Assembly: GCA_035714085.1 (NCBI GenBank)
Contig: DASTMP010000008.1
Span: 1 to 64,000, forward strand
Direction of reading: 5' to 3'
DNA: 64,000 nt
Source of the DNA: JAJVID01 sp035714085
GTDB lineage: Bacteria > Acidobacteriota > Blastocatellia > RBC074
Shown: in pieces, positions 19,945 through 28,680 of the stretch
How positions within the stretch are numbered: the first letter of the stretch is position 1
How the letters are laid out: each line of letters begins with the position of its first letter
Position numbers and translations under genes: made by a program
The notes under the pieces: model-generated
What the model was told of the DNA's origin: nothing
The model's input: only the letters and a program-made list of their open reading frames with translations
Databases searched by the model: none

Positions 19945-22407
19945 TCAAGCTTTGACCAACTCTCGAAATTCCGGGTCGTCGCGCAGGCTCTCGAAGTCGA
20001 TCTCGACGCGGGCGCGGGCGGCGTTGAAGTTGCGGCGGCCTTCGATCGCTTTCCGCAGATGTTCGAGGGCGCTCGCCTTGTCGCCCACCATCGCATGGGC
20101 GCAGGCGACGTAATACCGCGTGAACGGATCGTCGGCGCCTTTCGCCAGACGCTCCGCGAAACCCGCCGTGACGTGGCTGAACGCCTCGCCGGCGTCGTCC
20201 AGGCTCCCCTGCCGCGCGTAGGCGCTGGTCAATTTCTGATAGACCTCGATCAGCGTCCGCTCTTTGAGCACATGGTCGCTCTGGCGGGCGAAAACTACTT
20301 CGCGGTAATACTCCGCGATCGCGTCGTCGTAGCGGCCTTGCAGGTAATAGACGTGGCCGAGCCGCGCGTAGGCGCCGATGATTTGTATGCCTTCATGGCC
20401 TCGCAGGTAATGCTCCTGCGCCTCGATCGCCCGGCGAGCCATCTGTTCGGCCCGTTCGTATTCGCCCAAGTAGGTCAGGCAGTGCGACAGAGCCGGCGCG
20501 ACCCAATTGCCTTCCTGAGCGTCGTCGAGCGCCTGCTCGTACTCGTAGGCGGCTTCGCGGAACAAGCCTTTACCGATGTAGTAGGCGCGGCCCAGGGCGG
20601 CGTGCACGAAACTGTCGTGAGGGGCGATCGCGATCGCGCGTTTGAGCGCCCCGATGGCGTCGTCCACGCGGTTCATCGCGATGAAGGTCATTCCCAGCGC
20701 GCTGTAACTGTCCGAGAGCATCGGGCGCAACTCGATCGCCTTTTGCAAGTACTCCACCGCGCGATCGAGCAGGGCTGGCATCGACAGAAACTGCGCCTTG
20801 AGCGAGAACGCGTAGCCCATGAAGGCGTAAGCCTGCGCGTAATTCGGGTCGAGCGCGATGGCCTTTTCGAGGAGCTGGACCGCGCCGTCCAGCCCTTCGC
20901 GGCTGCCGCTGTACAGCTCCATTCTGGCGCGTGTGCAAGCCTCATAGGCTTCAATCACCTCGGTCTCCCGCTGGGCGGCGCCTTTCAGCTTGCCGCTGTC
21001 CAGATCGAGGTTGCGCGACAGGTCGTGAACGATTTTGTCCTGCAGGTCGAAGACTTCGCTCATCCGCCCGTCGATCTTCACGGTCTTGAGCACTTCACCC
21101 GTGGCGACTTCGACGAAGCGGGCGGTGATGCGCAACATCTCGCCGATGCGCTGGTAGCCGCCGCCGATGATCCAGCGGGCGCCGACCTCACGGCCGACTC
21201 GCGTGGCGAATTTCTCGTCGAAGTCGGTGTGGTTTTCAGCGTTCCACCGGCGCAGCGCCTCATAAATCAACTCGCGCCCGATGACGGTCATCCCATCGAC
21301 ATTCTTCAAATCGGCCGTCACGGTCTCGGCGATGCCGACGCCGAGCCAGTCGTCTTCTGGGCTTTTAGTGACGTTGTTGAAACGCAGCACGGCGACGCTC
21401 TTCTCCGCGCGCGGGCTGAATTGTCGCGCGCCGAAGCCTCCGGACCCGCTCCTGGCAGCCCCGCTCCCGCCACTTCTAGAGGACAAAACCTGAGTGCTGT
21501 AGCCGGCGTTGGTCTCGTAACTCGGGCCGGGCAGCAACTGCGTCAAACTCTCACGCTTCAAAGCGTCCAGGTCGGCGTGAACGTCGCGCAGGCTCTGATA
21601 ACGCAATTCCGGCGTCTTCTCCAGCATCCGCCTGACGATCGCCTCGAGTTCGGGCGGCGTTTGCAGATTGAACCGCGCCATCGGCGGCGGGTCTGAGTGT
21701 AGTATCGCGTCGACGACCGCGAGCGACGAATTGCCGGTGAACGCCGGCTGGCCGGCGACCAGTTCATAAGCCACGACGCCCAAACTGAAGACGTCGCTGC
21801 GGTGGTCCACGTCTTTGGCCAGAGCCTGTTCCGGCGACATGTAAGCGAACGTGCCAATGACCGCGCCGGGCATGGTCTTGACGAATTCGGTCGAGAAGAG
21901 GCTGGCCGTCTCGCCGTCTTCCAACGGCGCCAGCTCGAATTTGGCGACGCCGAAATCGAGTACCTTGACGCGGTTTTGAGGGGTAACGATCACGTTCGAC
22001 GGTTTGATGTCGCGATGAACGATGCCGCGCTCGTGGGCCTGGGCCAGCGCGTCGGCGATCTGCATGACGATGTCCACGGCCTCCTCGATGGAGCATTCGC
22101 CCGCGACCTCTTTGAGCGTTCGCCCCTCGACATACTCCATGACTATGAAGCTGTAGCGCGCGCCGTCGCGTTCGACTTCGTCGATTTCGTAAATCGTAAC
22201 GATGTTGGGGTGATTGAGGGCGGAAGACGCCTGGGCCTCGCGCAGGAAGCGCATCCGCGCTTGCGCATTGTGACCGCCGTCGTCAAGCATCATCTTCAGC
22301 GCGACGGGGCGGCGCAGCCTCGTGTCTTCAGCCTGATAAACTTCGCCCATCCCGCCTGATCCAAGGCGCTTGATGATGCGGTAATGAGAGATGGTTTCCC
22401 CGATCAT
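19945..22407 (-). CDS. Pkn2-type Ser/Thr kinase with FlgO/TolB-like and TPR domains
   Basis: An 820-aa kinase paralogous to the downstream one. Kinase domain about 8-275: LGSGGMGEVY, VALKMML, HRDIKPSN, DFGVAKF, YMSPEQ. A Ser/Gly-rich linker (RSGGSGAARSGSGG) is followed by a FlgO/TolB-like domain (KSVAVLRFNNV, GARWIIGGGYQRIGE) and TPR repeats (about 490-790). I see no clear transmembrane helix, so unlike its neighbour it is probably cytosolic. Its activation segment has ordinary length, which shows that the neighbour's repeat insert is not needed for the fold. ATG 22407 begins MIGETISHYRIIKRLG, the usual start just before the Gly loop. It faces ComF divergently. Confidence 0.91.
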   Translation of the reverse strand: MIGETISHYRIIKRLGSGGMGEVYQAEDTRLRRPVALKMMLDDGGHNAQARMRFLREAQASSALNHPNIVTIYEIDEVERDGARYSFIVMEYVEGRTLKEVAGECSIEEAVDIVMQIADALAQAHERGIVHRDIKPSNVIVTPQNRVKVLDFGVAKFELAPLEDGETASLFSTEFVKTMPGAVIGTFAYMSPEQALAKDVDHRSDVFSLGVVAYELVAGQPAFTGNSSLAVVDAILHSDPPPMARFNLQTPPELEAIVRRMLEKTPELRYQSLRDVHADLDALKRESLTQLLPGPSYETNAGYSTQVLSSRSGGSGAARSGSGGFGARQFSPRAEKSVAVLRFNNVTKSPEDDWLGVGIAETVTADLKNVDGMTVIGRELIYEALRRWNAENHTDFDEKFATRVGREVGARWIIGGGYQRIGEMLRITARFVEVATGEVLKTVKIDGRMSEVFDLQDKIVHDLSRNLDLDSGKLKGAAQRETEVIEAYEACTRARMELYSGSREGLDGAVQLLEKAIALDPNYAQAYAFMGYAFSLKAQFLSMPALLDRAVEYLQKAIELRPMLSDSYSALGMTFIAMNRVDDAIGALKRAIAIAPHDSFVHAALGRAYYIGKGLFREAAYEYEQALDDAQEGNWVAPALSHCLTYLGEYERAEQMARRAIEAQEHYLRGHEGIQIIGAYARLGHVYYLQGRYDDAIAEYYREVVFARQSDHVLKERTLIEVYQKLTSAYARQGSLDDAGEAFSHVTAGFAERLAKGADDPFTRYYVACAHAMVGDKASALEHLRKAIEGRRNFNAARARVEIDFESLRDDPEFRELVKA

Positions 22408-22512
22408 AGAGTGGAAATTATGGTTGTGTGAAATAATGCAAACGAACCGCGCGCGCGCGAAGTTTCATTCTGCGCTACGGCCCAAAAATTTTCTAGTCGA
22501 ACGGTGGACAAA

Positions 22513-22518
22513 TATAAT
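22513..22518 (+). promoter_or_regulatory. Possible -10 element upstream of comF
   Basis: TATAAT at 22513-22518 lies 88 nt before the comF ATG, in the AT-richer divergent spacer. The hexamer at -35 distance (TTTCTA at 22490, 17-bp spacing) matches the consensus poorly, so the call rests mainly on the perfect -10. Confidence 0.3.
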
Positions 22519-22605
22519 AGTGATAAAGCATACAGTTCATGCGCAATGGCTCGCATCCTCCCGACGCTTCGCGGCGGAAAAAGCGCGCGTGAGTGAGAAG
22601 ATTTA

Positions 22606-23391
22606 ATGATGATTGCCGGACTGCGTAATTTTTTTGACAAAGCTTTGCGAGTTTCGGCCACGCTCGGCGACGCGGCGGTGGCGGCGCTCTATCCGGGCGC
22701 CTGTCGCGTCTGCGACGATGTGATCGAATCGTGGCGCGACGGCGTAGCATGCCCGGCGTGCTGGCGTGAGATCGAACGGGAAGACGCCGATTTCTGCGTT
22801 AAGTGTTGGACGCCGCTGCCCGGCGCGTCGCGCGTTGAGGCGGGCGCCAGGCGGTGCGGGATGTGCGACCACTTCGCCTTCGATTTCGTTCGCTCCTGCG
22901 GGCCTTACCGCGGGGCGATGCGCGAGACCGTATTGCGGCTGAAAGGGGCGCCTCACATCCCCGCGCGTTTGCGGGGGCTGCTGCGGCGGGCTTTTGACGC
23001 GCTGCCCGATTCCGGTCTGATCGAATCGATTATTCCCATGCCGCTGCACCCGGAGAGGCTTGCGGAGCGCGGTTTCAATCAGGCCGAGGTCATCGCGCGC
23101 GAACTGGCGGAGCTTTCCGGGGTGCGGGTGGATTCGACCGCCGTAATCCGCGTCAAAAAGACCGAACGCCACCGCGCCGGGATGGGCGCGCGGGAACGCG
23201 CCCGCTCGCTGGAGAAAGCTTTTCGAGTCCGGGCGCCCCGTCTGGTGGAGGGCCGCGCCGCGCTCCTCGTCGACGACTTGATGACCACGGGAAGCACGGC
23301 TGGCGAAATCACCCGCGCCCTGCTCGACGGCGGCGCCCGCAGCGTAAGCGTTCTGACTTTGGCGAAAGCAATGAATGAATTCAGCGTTTAA
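22606..23391 (+). CDS. comF: ComF family phosphoribosyltransferase-like protein
   Basis: ComF-type protein (261 aa) associated with DNA uptake in naturally competent bacteria, but widespread in non-competent ones as well. The N-terminal part carries zinc-ribbon cysteine pairs (CRVCDD, CPACW, FCVKCW, CGMCDH). The C-terminal type I phosphoribosyltransferase domain has the PRPP loop VDDLMTTGSTAGE (about 221-233) and a GFNQAE motif (ERGFNQAEVIA). Normal length. The start MMIAGLRNFF at 22606 is preceded by GTGAGAAG. It stands alone between the divergent kinase and mreB. A ComEC-like metallohydrolase is at 42168, but no other competence gene is in view. Confidence 0.87.
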   Translation: MMIAGLRNFFDKALRVSATLGDAAVAALYPGACRVCDDVIESWRDGVACPACWREIEREDADFCVKCWTPLPGASRVEAGARRCGMCDHFAFDFVRSCGPYRGAMRETVLRLKGAPHIPARLRGLLRRAFDALPDSGLIESIIPMPLHPERLAERGFNQAEVIARELAELSGVRVDSTAVIRVKKTERHRAGMGARERARSLEKAFRVRAPRLVEGRAALLVDDLMTTGSTAGEITRALLDGGARSVSVLTLAKAMNEFSV

Positions 23392-23497
23392 CCACTTGCT
23401 GAAGAGACTTGCGGCTGCTTAACATATGTGGCGAGCTTGGTAATCTAATTTGTCCTGACGCTAAAAATATCAAGTGAGGCGATCAAATCATAAACTT

Positions 23498-24529
23498 ATG
23501 AAGCTGCCCTCGATTTTCAATCTGATGACCGACGACCTGGGCATAGACCTCGGAACTTCGCGCACGCGGGTCTTCGCGCGCGGACGAGGCATCGTGGTCA
23601 ATGAGCCTTCACTGCTGGCGTACGACTCTCCCTCGCGCGAGGTCGTCGCCGTCGGTCTGGAAGCGCTTGAACTTGAAGGGCGCGCTTCTGAAGACATACA
23701 GATCATCAGTCCGCTGCAGGACGGCGTCGTGGCCGACTCGACCTTCGCGGGTAAACTACTCGAATTCTACATCCGCAAAGCCCGCGACGGACGCTCGCTG
23801 TCGCGACGCGTGCTGATCTCGATCGCCGCCGACGCCAGCGACATCGAATCTTACGCGCTGCGCTACGCGGCCAAAGAAGCCAGCGTCGCCAACGTCCATT
23901 TCGTCAACAAAGGTTACGTGGCGATCCTCGGCGCCGGCGTCGATCCCGACGACCAGCGCGCGACGCTCGTCGTCGACGTCGGCGCGGGCACGACCACCAT
24001 CGCCGCGATGGTTCACAACCATCTGATTTTCACCCGCACGCTGCGCGTCGGCGGCAACGACATGGACGTCGCGCTGTTCGACATGATCAAACAGAACCAC
24101 AGCCTGCTGGTCGGCCCGCGCACGGCCGAACGCGTCAAGATCGAACTGGGCTGCGCCGTACCACTCGACCAGGAGAACACCACCATGGTCAAGGGGCGCA
24201 GCGCCATCGCCGGCAACCCCGAAATGGCCATCGTCAACAGCATCGAGATTCACGACGCGATCGAAACGGTCATCAATCGCATCGTCCGCGCGGTACAGGA
24301 CGCGCTCGAAGCTCTGCCGCCCGAAGCCTCCGGCGATATTTACGACCGTGGAATGATCCTCGCTGGTGGCGCGTCGCTGCTGGCCGGATTCGACGAGCGG
24401 CTTTCGAGAGAGACTGACCTCTCAGTGCGATTGACCGAAAGCCCGCAGCGCGCCGTAATCCGCGGCCTCGGATTGCTCTTCGAAAACCAACTGGCTTTGC
24501 GCAGAGCTCTTATCAAAATGGAATCCTAA
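23498..24529 (+). CDS. mreB: MreB/actin-like cell-shape protein
   Basis: Bacterial actin homologue (343 aa) that organises lateral wall synthesis under the membrane. Actin-fold ATP-binding motifs are present: phosphate 1 GIDLGTSRTRV, phosphate 2 VVDVGAGTTTIAAM and the adenosine motif ILAGGASLLAG. The phosphate 1 motif has SRT where most MreB have ANT. ATG 23498 (MKLPSIF) is chosen as the nearest to the conserved region; an upstream in-frame GTG at 23474 would add eight residues, and the sequence AGTGAGGCG around it is the only purine-rich stretch, so the start is uncertain. No mreC or mreD follows; instead there is a long untranslated region and an HNH gene. Confidence 0.88.
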   Translation: MKLPSIFNLMTDDLGIDLGTSRTRVFARGRGIVVNEPSLLAYDSPSREVVAVGLEALELEGRASEDIQIISPLQDGVVADSTFAGKLLEFYIRKARDGRSLSRRVLISIAADASDIESYALRYAAKEASVANVHFVNKGYVAILGAGVDPDDQRATLVVDVGAGTTTIAAMVHNHLIFTRTLRVGGNDMDVALFDMIKQNHSLLVGPRTAERVKIELGCAVPLDQENTTMVKGRSAIAGNPEMAIVNSIEIHDAIETVINRIVRAVQDALEALPPEASGDIYDRGMILAGGASLLAGFDERLSRETDLSVRLTESPQRAVIRGLGLLFENQLALRRALIKMES

Positions 24530-24586
24530 CTCATATGGGGCCATGCGGATTTTAATCCCGGTTTAACTACCGGATATTGCATCCTG

Positions 24587-24595
24587 TGTTATAAT
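24587..24595 (+). promoter_or_regulatory. Extended -10 promoter in the mreB-HNH spacer
   Basis: TGTTATAAT at 24587-24595 is a perfect TGn extended -10 element. No good -35 hexamer sits at 16-18 bp, as expected for extended -10 promoters. Start of transcription would be near 24602, about 337 nt before the HNH start codon, giving an unusually long leader. Confidence 0.55.
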
Positions 24596-24601
24596 TCGCG
24601 C

Positions 24602-24924
24602 GTCGTTTCAAGCTCTTCCTGCGCGGCAAGCGTGGCGATGGCGAACGCAAACAGCTAGGCCTTTAACGATTTAGCGGTTGAGGGAGTTTGATCGGCGATT
24701 TCAATACGTTTTCGTGAGGTGCGATCTTCTCTAGGCGGTCATTAAGCTCTCACCTATTCCCAGTCTTTCGTTCAGTTCCTCAAGCGCAATCGTGGCGTGA
24801 CGATCTCGCTCGCGCCGTGGGCGCTTTCGGCGAACATTCCAATTTCACAATCATGAGGCGCGTTCATGAGCGCGCGAGGATCAATCGGGTAGCGACGACC
24901 TGGAGTGTCGTCGCTTTCGCTTTT
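24602..24924 (+). ncRNA. Candidate structured leader or small RNA
   Basis: The 409-bp spacer 24530-24938 contains no convincing gene. Downstream of the extended -10 element, about 290 nt lead to a 9-bp hairpin (AGCGACGAC at 24891-24899, GTCGTCGCT at 24907-24915) followed by the T-rich TTTCGCTTTT, which looks like an intrinsic terminator placed 15 nt before the HNH ATG. A 29-codon ORF (24853-24942) ends on the HNH start by an ATGA overlap and would cover the hairpin. I recognise no known RNA family (not 6S, RNase P, SRP or tmRNA by their core motifs). It could be a separate RNA or an attenuator. Confidence 0.35.
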
Positions 24925-24938
24925 CATGAGGTGTCGCG

Positions 24939-25448
<510 letters not shown>

Positions 25449-25571
25449 AGGAAAACTAGGGACACTATCCTGTGTTTATTCCTTTGATCTTTTATCCCCT
25501 CGTGTCGACAGTGTAGACTGCGAGCTTGTCATCGGATTCGGGGCGCCGCCCATGCGAAGCCCGTTCGAAGA

Positions 25572-26390
25572 ATGATGGTCACGCGTAAGCTCACAGCCTG
25601 GCTGGCCCATTGTTATACCGCGCTCGGACTCGTCGCCGCGGCGGGGATGGCTGTCTTCATCGTGCGCGGCGACGCGGAATCGTTCCGACGGGCTATCGCG
25701 CTGATGATCGTTGCGACGTTCATAGATTCGACCGACGGATGGCTGGCGCGGCGCGCGCGCGTGAAAGAAATACTGCCGTGGTTTGACGGGGGGCGTCTTG
25801 ACGACATCATTGATTTTCAGACCTACACCTCACTGCCGCTGCTCTTCATTTGGCGCGCGGGAATCCTGCCCCCCGATCTGAGCTGGTGGTTGATCGCCGC
25901 CCTGCTGGCCAGCGTCTACGGCTTTTCGCAATCCAATGCGAAAATTTCGGACGCAATAACCTCCGACGCCGAGGTTGCCCACTCTGGCGCATATTTCTTC
26001 GTGGGCTTTCCGTCGTACTGGAACGTCGTGGCGATCTATCTTTACTGGCTGCGACCGCCCGTCTGGCTGACGCTTGCGCTGATCATCGCGCTCGCGCTCC
26101 TGACGTTCGTGCCTTCGCTTTATCTTTACACGTCGCGCGGCGGCGGGCGTCTCAGCCGCCTGACAAATCTGCTCTGTGCGGTCTGGGGCGTCCTGCTGGC
26201 GCTGATCGTCGCCGGCGTCTTCGATAATCCGAAGCCTTTCGTGTGGGCCTCGCTCGCCCTTCCGATCTACTATTTTGTGGTCTCGTGGGCAATCACGCTC
26301 AAACGCTGGTTCGGCGGGCGTGCGCGGTCGAGACGCGATCCTTCAACGCTGAGGGCGACGCTAAGAGCGCGCCATGAGAATTTCGAGTGA
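25572..26390 (+). CDS. CDP-alcohol phosphatidyltransferase, phosphatidylcholine synthase-like
   Basis: Integral membrane lipid synthase (272 aa) with about eight hydrophobic segments. The CDP-alcohol phosphotransferase motif is DG-x2-AR-x12-G-x3-D-x3-D in DGWLARRARVKEILPWFDGG followed by RLDDIIDFQTY. The longer spacing between AR and G, with VKEILPWFDG, is what I associate with bacterial phosphatidylcholine synthase (Pcs: CDP-diacylglycerol plus choline) rather than with PgsA or PssA. The C-terminal end is basic and extends beyond the usual Pcs length. It is monocistronic, with an ACGAAG hairpin after it. Phosphatidylserine or another alcohol as acceptor remains possible. Confidence 0.75.
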   Translation: MMVTRKLTAWLAHCYTALGLVAAAGMAVFIVRGDAESFRRAIALMIVATFIDSTDGWLARRARVKEILPWFDGGRLDDIIDFQTYTSLPLLFIWRAGILPPDLSWWLIAALLASVYGFSQSNAKISDAITSDAEVAHSGAYFFVGFPSYWNVVAIYLYWLRPPVWLTLALIIALALLTFVPSLYLYTSRGGGRLSRLTNLLCAVWGVLLALIVAGVFDNPKPFVWASLALPIYYFVVSWAITLKRWFGGRARSRRDPSTLRATLRARHENFE

Positions 26391-26422
26391 GGAGTCTCCA
26401 TGTCCGACGCCAAGAAAAGAAT

Positions 26423-26506
26423 GAGAATCAACCACGAAGAAACGAAGAACACGAAAAAAGATTGGAAAAAATCTTTGTGCTCTTCGTTTCTTCTTGGTTG
26501 ATTCTC
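26423..26506. repeat. ACGAAG-family hairpin (empty form)
   Basis: Left arm 26423-26463 (GAGAATCAACCACGAAGAAA...) and right arm 26470-26506 are reverse complements with few mismatches around a 6-nt loop. The units ACGAAGAA are repeated within the arm. It fills the spacer between the lipid synthase and the acyl-CoA dehydrogenase and ends just before that gene's AGGAG. Related arms flank the GxxExxY gene 1.2 kb downstream and occur at 55861-55939 and 56839-56913. Confidence 0.88.
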
Positions 26507-26520
26507 TGCAGGAGCGATCA

Positions 26521-27687
26521 ATGTTTACTCCCGACAAAGTTCAACAACGGATCATCGACGGCATCCGCCAGTTCGTCGAACGCAAGGTTATTCCCGCCGC
26601 CAGGGAGCTTGAACGACAGGACGAATATCCACACGAGGTCGTCGAGGAGATGAAAGAGCAGGGCCTGTTCGGCTGCAACGTGCCGGAAGAATACGGCGGC
26701 TTGGGGCTGAGTTACACCACTTTCGCGATGATCATCGAAGAGCTGTCGCGTGGTTGGATGAGCATAGTCGGGCCGATCGGCACGCATTCGGTGATTTGTG
26801 ACATCATCAACCGCTTCGGGACCGAAGAGCAGAAGCGCGAATACCTGCCGGGGCTGGCCTCAGGCTCTCGCCGCGGCGGATTGGCGCTGTCCGAAGCCGA
26901 CGCAGGAACTGACGTGCAGCGCATCAGCACTGTCGCGACCAGCGTGGAAGGCGGCTATCTGATCAACGGCTCCAAGATGTGGATCACCAACGGGCGCTAC
27001 GGCAACACGTTCGCGCTCGCGGCAAAGACTGACGCCAAAGCCGATCCGCCGCACAAAGGCATCTCCGCGTTCATCGTCGAGAAGGGAGCGACAGACGACG
27101 GGGCGTTTAAAGTCGTACGCGACATCGACAAGCTCGGTTATCGCGGCGTCGAAACCTGCGAACTCTATTTCGAGAACCTCTTTGTCCCGGCGAAGAACCT
27201 CATCGGCGGGCGCGAAAATGAAGGCTTCAAGCAATTCATGACGGGATTGGAGAGCGAGCGCATCAACGTCGCGGCGCGCGGAGTCGGATTGGCGCGGGCG
27301 GCTTTCGAAGACGCTATCCGCTACGCGCAACAGCGCCACACGTTCAACAAGCCGATCTGCGAGCACCAGACGATCCAGATCCTGCTGGCAGAGATGGGCA
27401 CGAAGATCGAAGCCGCAAGGCTATTGACCTATTCAGCGGCGGAGAAGAAGGATCGCGGAGAACGCTGCGACCTGGAAGTCGGGATGGCGAAACTCTTCGC
27501 CACCGAGACCGCGCAGGAGGTGGCCTGGCAGGCGATGCGCGTTCACGGCGGAGCGGGCTACTCGAAAGACCTGAACGTCGAACGTTATTACCGCGACGCG
27601 CCGTTGCTGGTGATCGGCGGCGGAACGAATGAATTGCAGCGACTGGTCATCGCAAGGCGATTGGTTGAAAAATATCCGGTTAAATAA
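26521..27687 (+). CDS. Acyl-CoA dehydrogenase, isovaleryl-CoA-dehydrogenase-like active site
   Basis: FAD flavoenzyme (388 aa) that introduces a 2,3-double bond into an acyl-CoA. Family signatures: ALSEADAGTDVQRI, MWITNGRYGNTFAL, and the C-terminal RVHGGAGYSKDLNVERYYRD. The usual catalytic Glu of the YEGT motif is replaced by Gly (IGGGTNELQR), while a Glu is present in LESERINVAARG, the alternative position used by isovaleryl-CoA dehydrogenase. A branched-chain acyl-CoA is thus the likelier substrate. ATG 26521 has AGGAG upstream; an in-frame GTG at 26494 lies within the hairpin. MaoC and CitE-like genes follow, so it probably belongs to the same catabolic route. Confidence 0.88.
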   Translation: MFTPDKVQQRIIDGIRQFVERKVIPAARELERQDEYPHEVVEEMKEQGLFGCNVPEEYGGLGLSYTTFAMIIEELSRGWMSIVGPIGTHSVICDIINRFGTEEQKREYLPGLASGSRRGGLALSEADAGTDVQRISTVATSVEGGYLINGSKMWITNGRYGNTFALAAKTDAKADPPHKGISAFIVEKGATDDGAFKVVRDIDKLGYRGVETCELYFENLFVPAKNLIGGRENEGFKQFMTGLESERINVAARGVGLARAAFEDAIRYAQQRHTFNKPICEHQTIQILLAEMGTKIEAARLLTYSAAEKKDRGERCDLEVGMAKLFATETAQEVAWQAMRVHGGAGYSKDLNVERYYRDAPLLVIGGGTNELQRLVIARRLVEKYPVK

Positions 27688-27690
27688 TCC

Positions 27691-27762
27691 ACAAAGAAAC
27701 GAATAGCGCGGAGAGGAGATAAGATAGCAACCACGAAGAAACGAAGAACACGAAGAGGAGGT
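27691..27762. repeat. ACGAAG-family arm before the GxxExxY gene
   Basis: The stretch contains ACAAAGAAACGAATAGCG and, at about 27729-27757, AACCACGAAGAAACGAAG with ACACGAAGAGG, closely matching the left arm at 26423-26463. A short complementary piece (CTACGTTTCTTCGTAATTGA, about 28184-28203) follows the GxxExxY gene, so the gene sits in what would be the loop. Confidence 0.75.
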
Positions 27763-27768
27763 TGAAAG

Positions 27769-28173
27769 ATGTCTCGATTGGGAATCGAAAGCCCGTTGAC
27801 GCCATAGCAAGAAGACCTGATTTATCGTGTGATTGGAGTTGCAATTGAGGTTCATCGGCAATTGGGCCCCGGTTTTGTGGAGAATATTTATAAACTGGCG
27901 ATGCGCCACGACCTGAGGCTTCAAGGAATCCCTTTTGAATGCGAGAAAGAGATCAAAGTCCCTTACAAGGATATTCAAATTGGTGGTCAGAGACTAGACC
28001 TGTTGGTCGGAGGTCAATTGATCCTCGAACTGAAAGCCGTCGAAAAGCTGACAGGAATTCACGAAGCGCAAATTCATTCATATATGAAAACAACAGGCCT
28101 GAAAATCGGCCTGCTAATCAACTTCAATGTCAGACTTCTCAAAGAAGATGGGATTGTCAGAATCCTCCGGTGA
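27769..28173 (+). pseudogene. GxxExxY nuclease-superfamily protein with in-frame TAG
   Basis: Small PD-(D/E)XK-superfamily protein of the GxxExxY group. The signature GFVENIY follows GPG, and the nuclease-like core reads GGQLILELKAVEKL. A strong GAGGAGG precedes ATG 27769, which reads MSRLGIESPLTP and then hits TAG at 27805; the frame continues as QEDLIYRVIGVAIEVHRQLG, the normal N-terminal helix of the family. One change (for example CAG to TAG) would explain it. A GTG at 27829 could restart a protein of 114 aa missing part of the first helix, but it lacks a good ribosome site. It lies between arms of ACGAAG repeats and splits a catabolic gene group. Confidence 0.75.
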
Positions 28174-28218
28174 AGAGTAATGGTCTACGTTTCTTCGTAA
28201 TTGATCTGGAAAACTGAA

Positions 28219-28680
28219 ATGAGTTACGGAAGATATTTTGAAGAATTCAGCGTCGGCGATGTTTACAAGCATTGGCCCGGACGCACCATCACCGAGCACG
28301 ACGACACCTGGTTCAGCCTGATGACGATGAACCAGAACCCGCTGCACATTGACGAGCATTACGCCGCGGGCACGCAGCACGGGCGGCGTCTGGTCAACGG
28401 GACGCTCGTTTTCAGCCTGGCGGTCGGAATGTCGGTGGCGGACGTGAGCGGAAGGTGCATAGCCAATCTAGAATACGAATATATCAGACATCTGGCGCCG
28501 ACCTTTCACGGCGACACGATTTATGCCGAGACCGAAGTGCTCGAAAAACGCGAGTCGGAGAACAAACCCGATCGCGGCGTCGTTTATGTCGAAACCCGCG
28601 CCCGAAATCAGCGCGACGAAGTGGTGCTGGTCTTTCGCCGCCGCGTGCTGATCCCGAAGAAACTGGCCAGCGAAGTATGA
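28219..28680 (+). CDS. MaoC-like (R)-specific enoyl-CoA hydratase
   Basis: Hot-dog-fold hydratase (153 aa). The catalytic motif is visible in MNQNPLHIDEHYA (the NPLH segment), after FSVGDVYKHWPGRTITEHDD, the usual N-terminal pattern of acyl-CoA hydratases of the itaconyl/mesaconyl-CoA hydratase kind. The substrate is inferred, not shown. The stop overlaps the next start (ATGA), giving a tight pair with the CitE-like lyase. The same order, acyl-CoA dehydrogenase, MaoC, CitE, occurs in the mycobacterial fadE19-Rv2499c-Rv2498c cluster. ATG 28219 (MSYGRYF) is chosen; an in-frame start at 28201 falls in the repeat-derived sequence. Confidence 0.87.
   Translation: MSYGRYFEEFSVGDVYKHWPGRTITEHDDTWFSLMTMNQNPLHIDEHYAAGTQHGRRLVNGTLVFSLAVGMSVADVSGRCIANLEYEYIRHLAPTFHGDTIYAETEVLEKRESENKPDRGVVYVETRARNQRDEVVLVFRRRVLIPKKLASEV

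Noticed and set aside
20059..21696. 545-codon plus-strand ORF opposite the second kinase gene
   Set aside because: It is the complement of a well-supported kinase with full motifs; its sequence shows no domain and it arises from high GC with few stops.
28455..28676. N-terminal extension of the CitE-like lyase
   Set aside because: This part overlaps the MaoC gene in another frame; the lyase fold starts after 28677.
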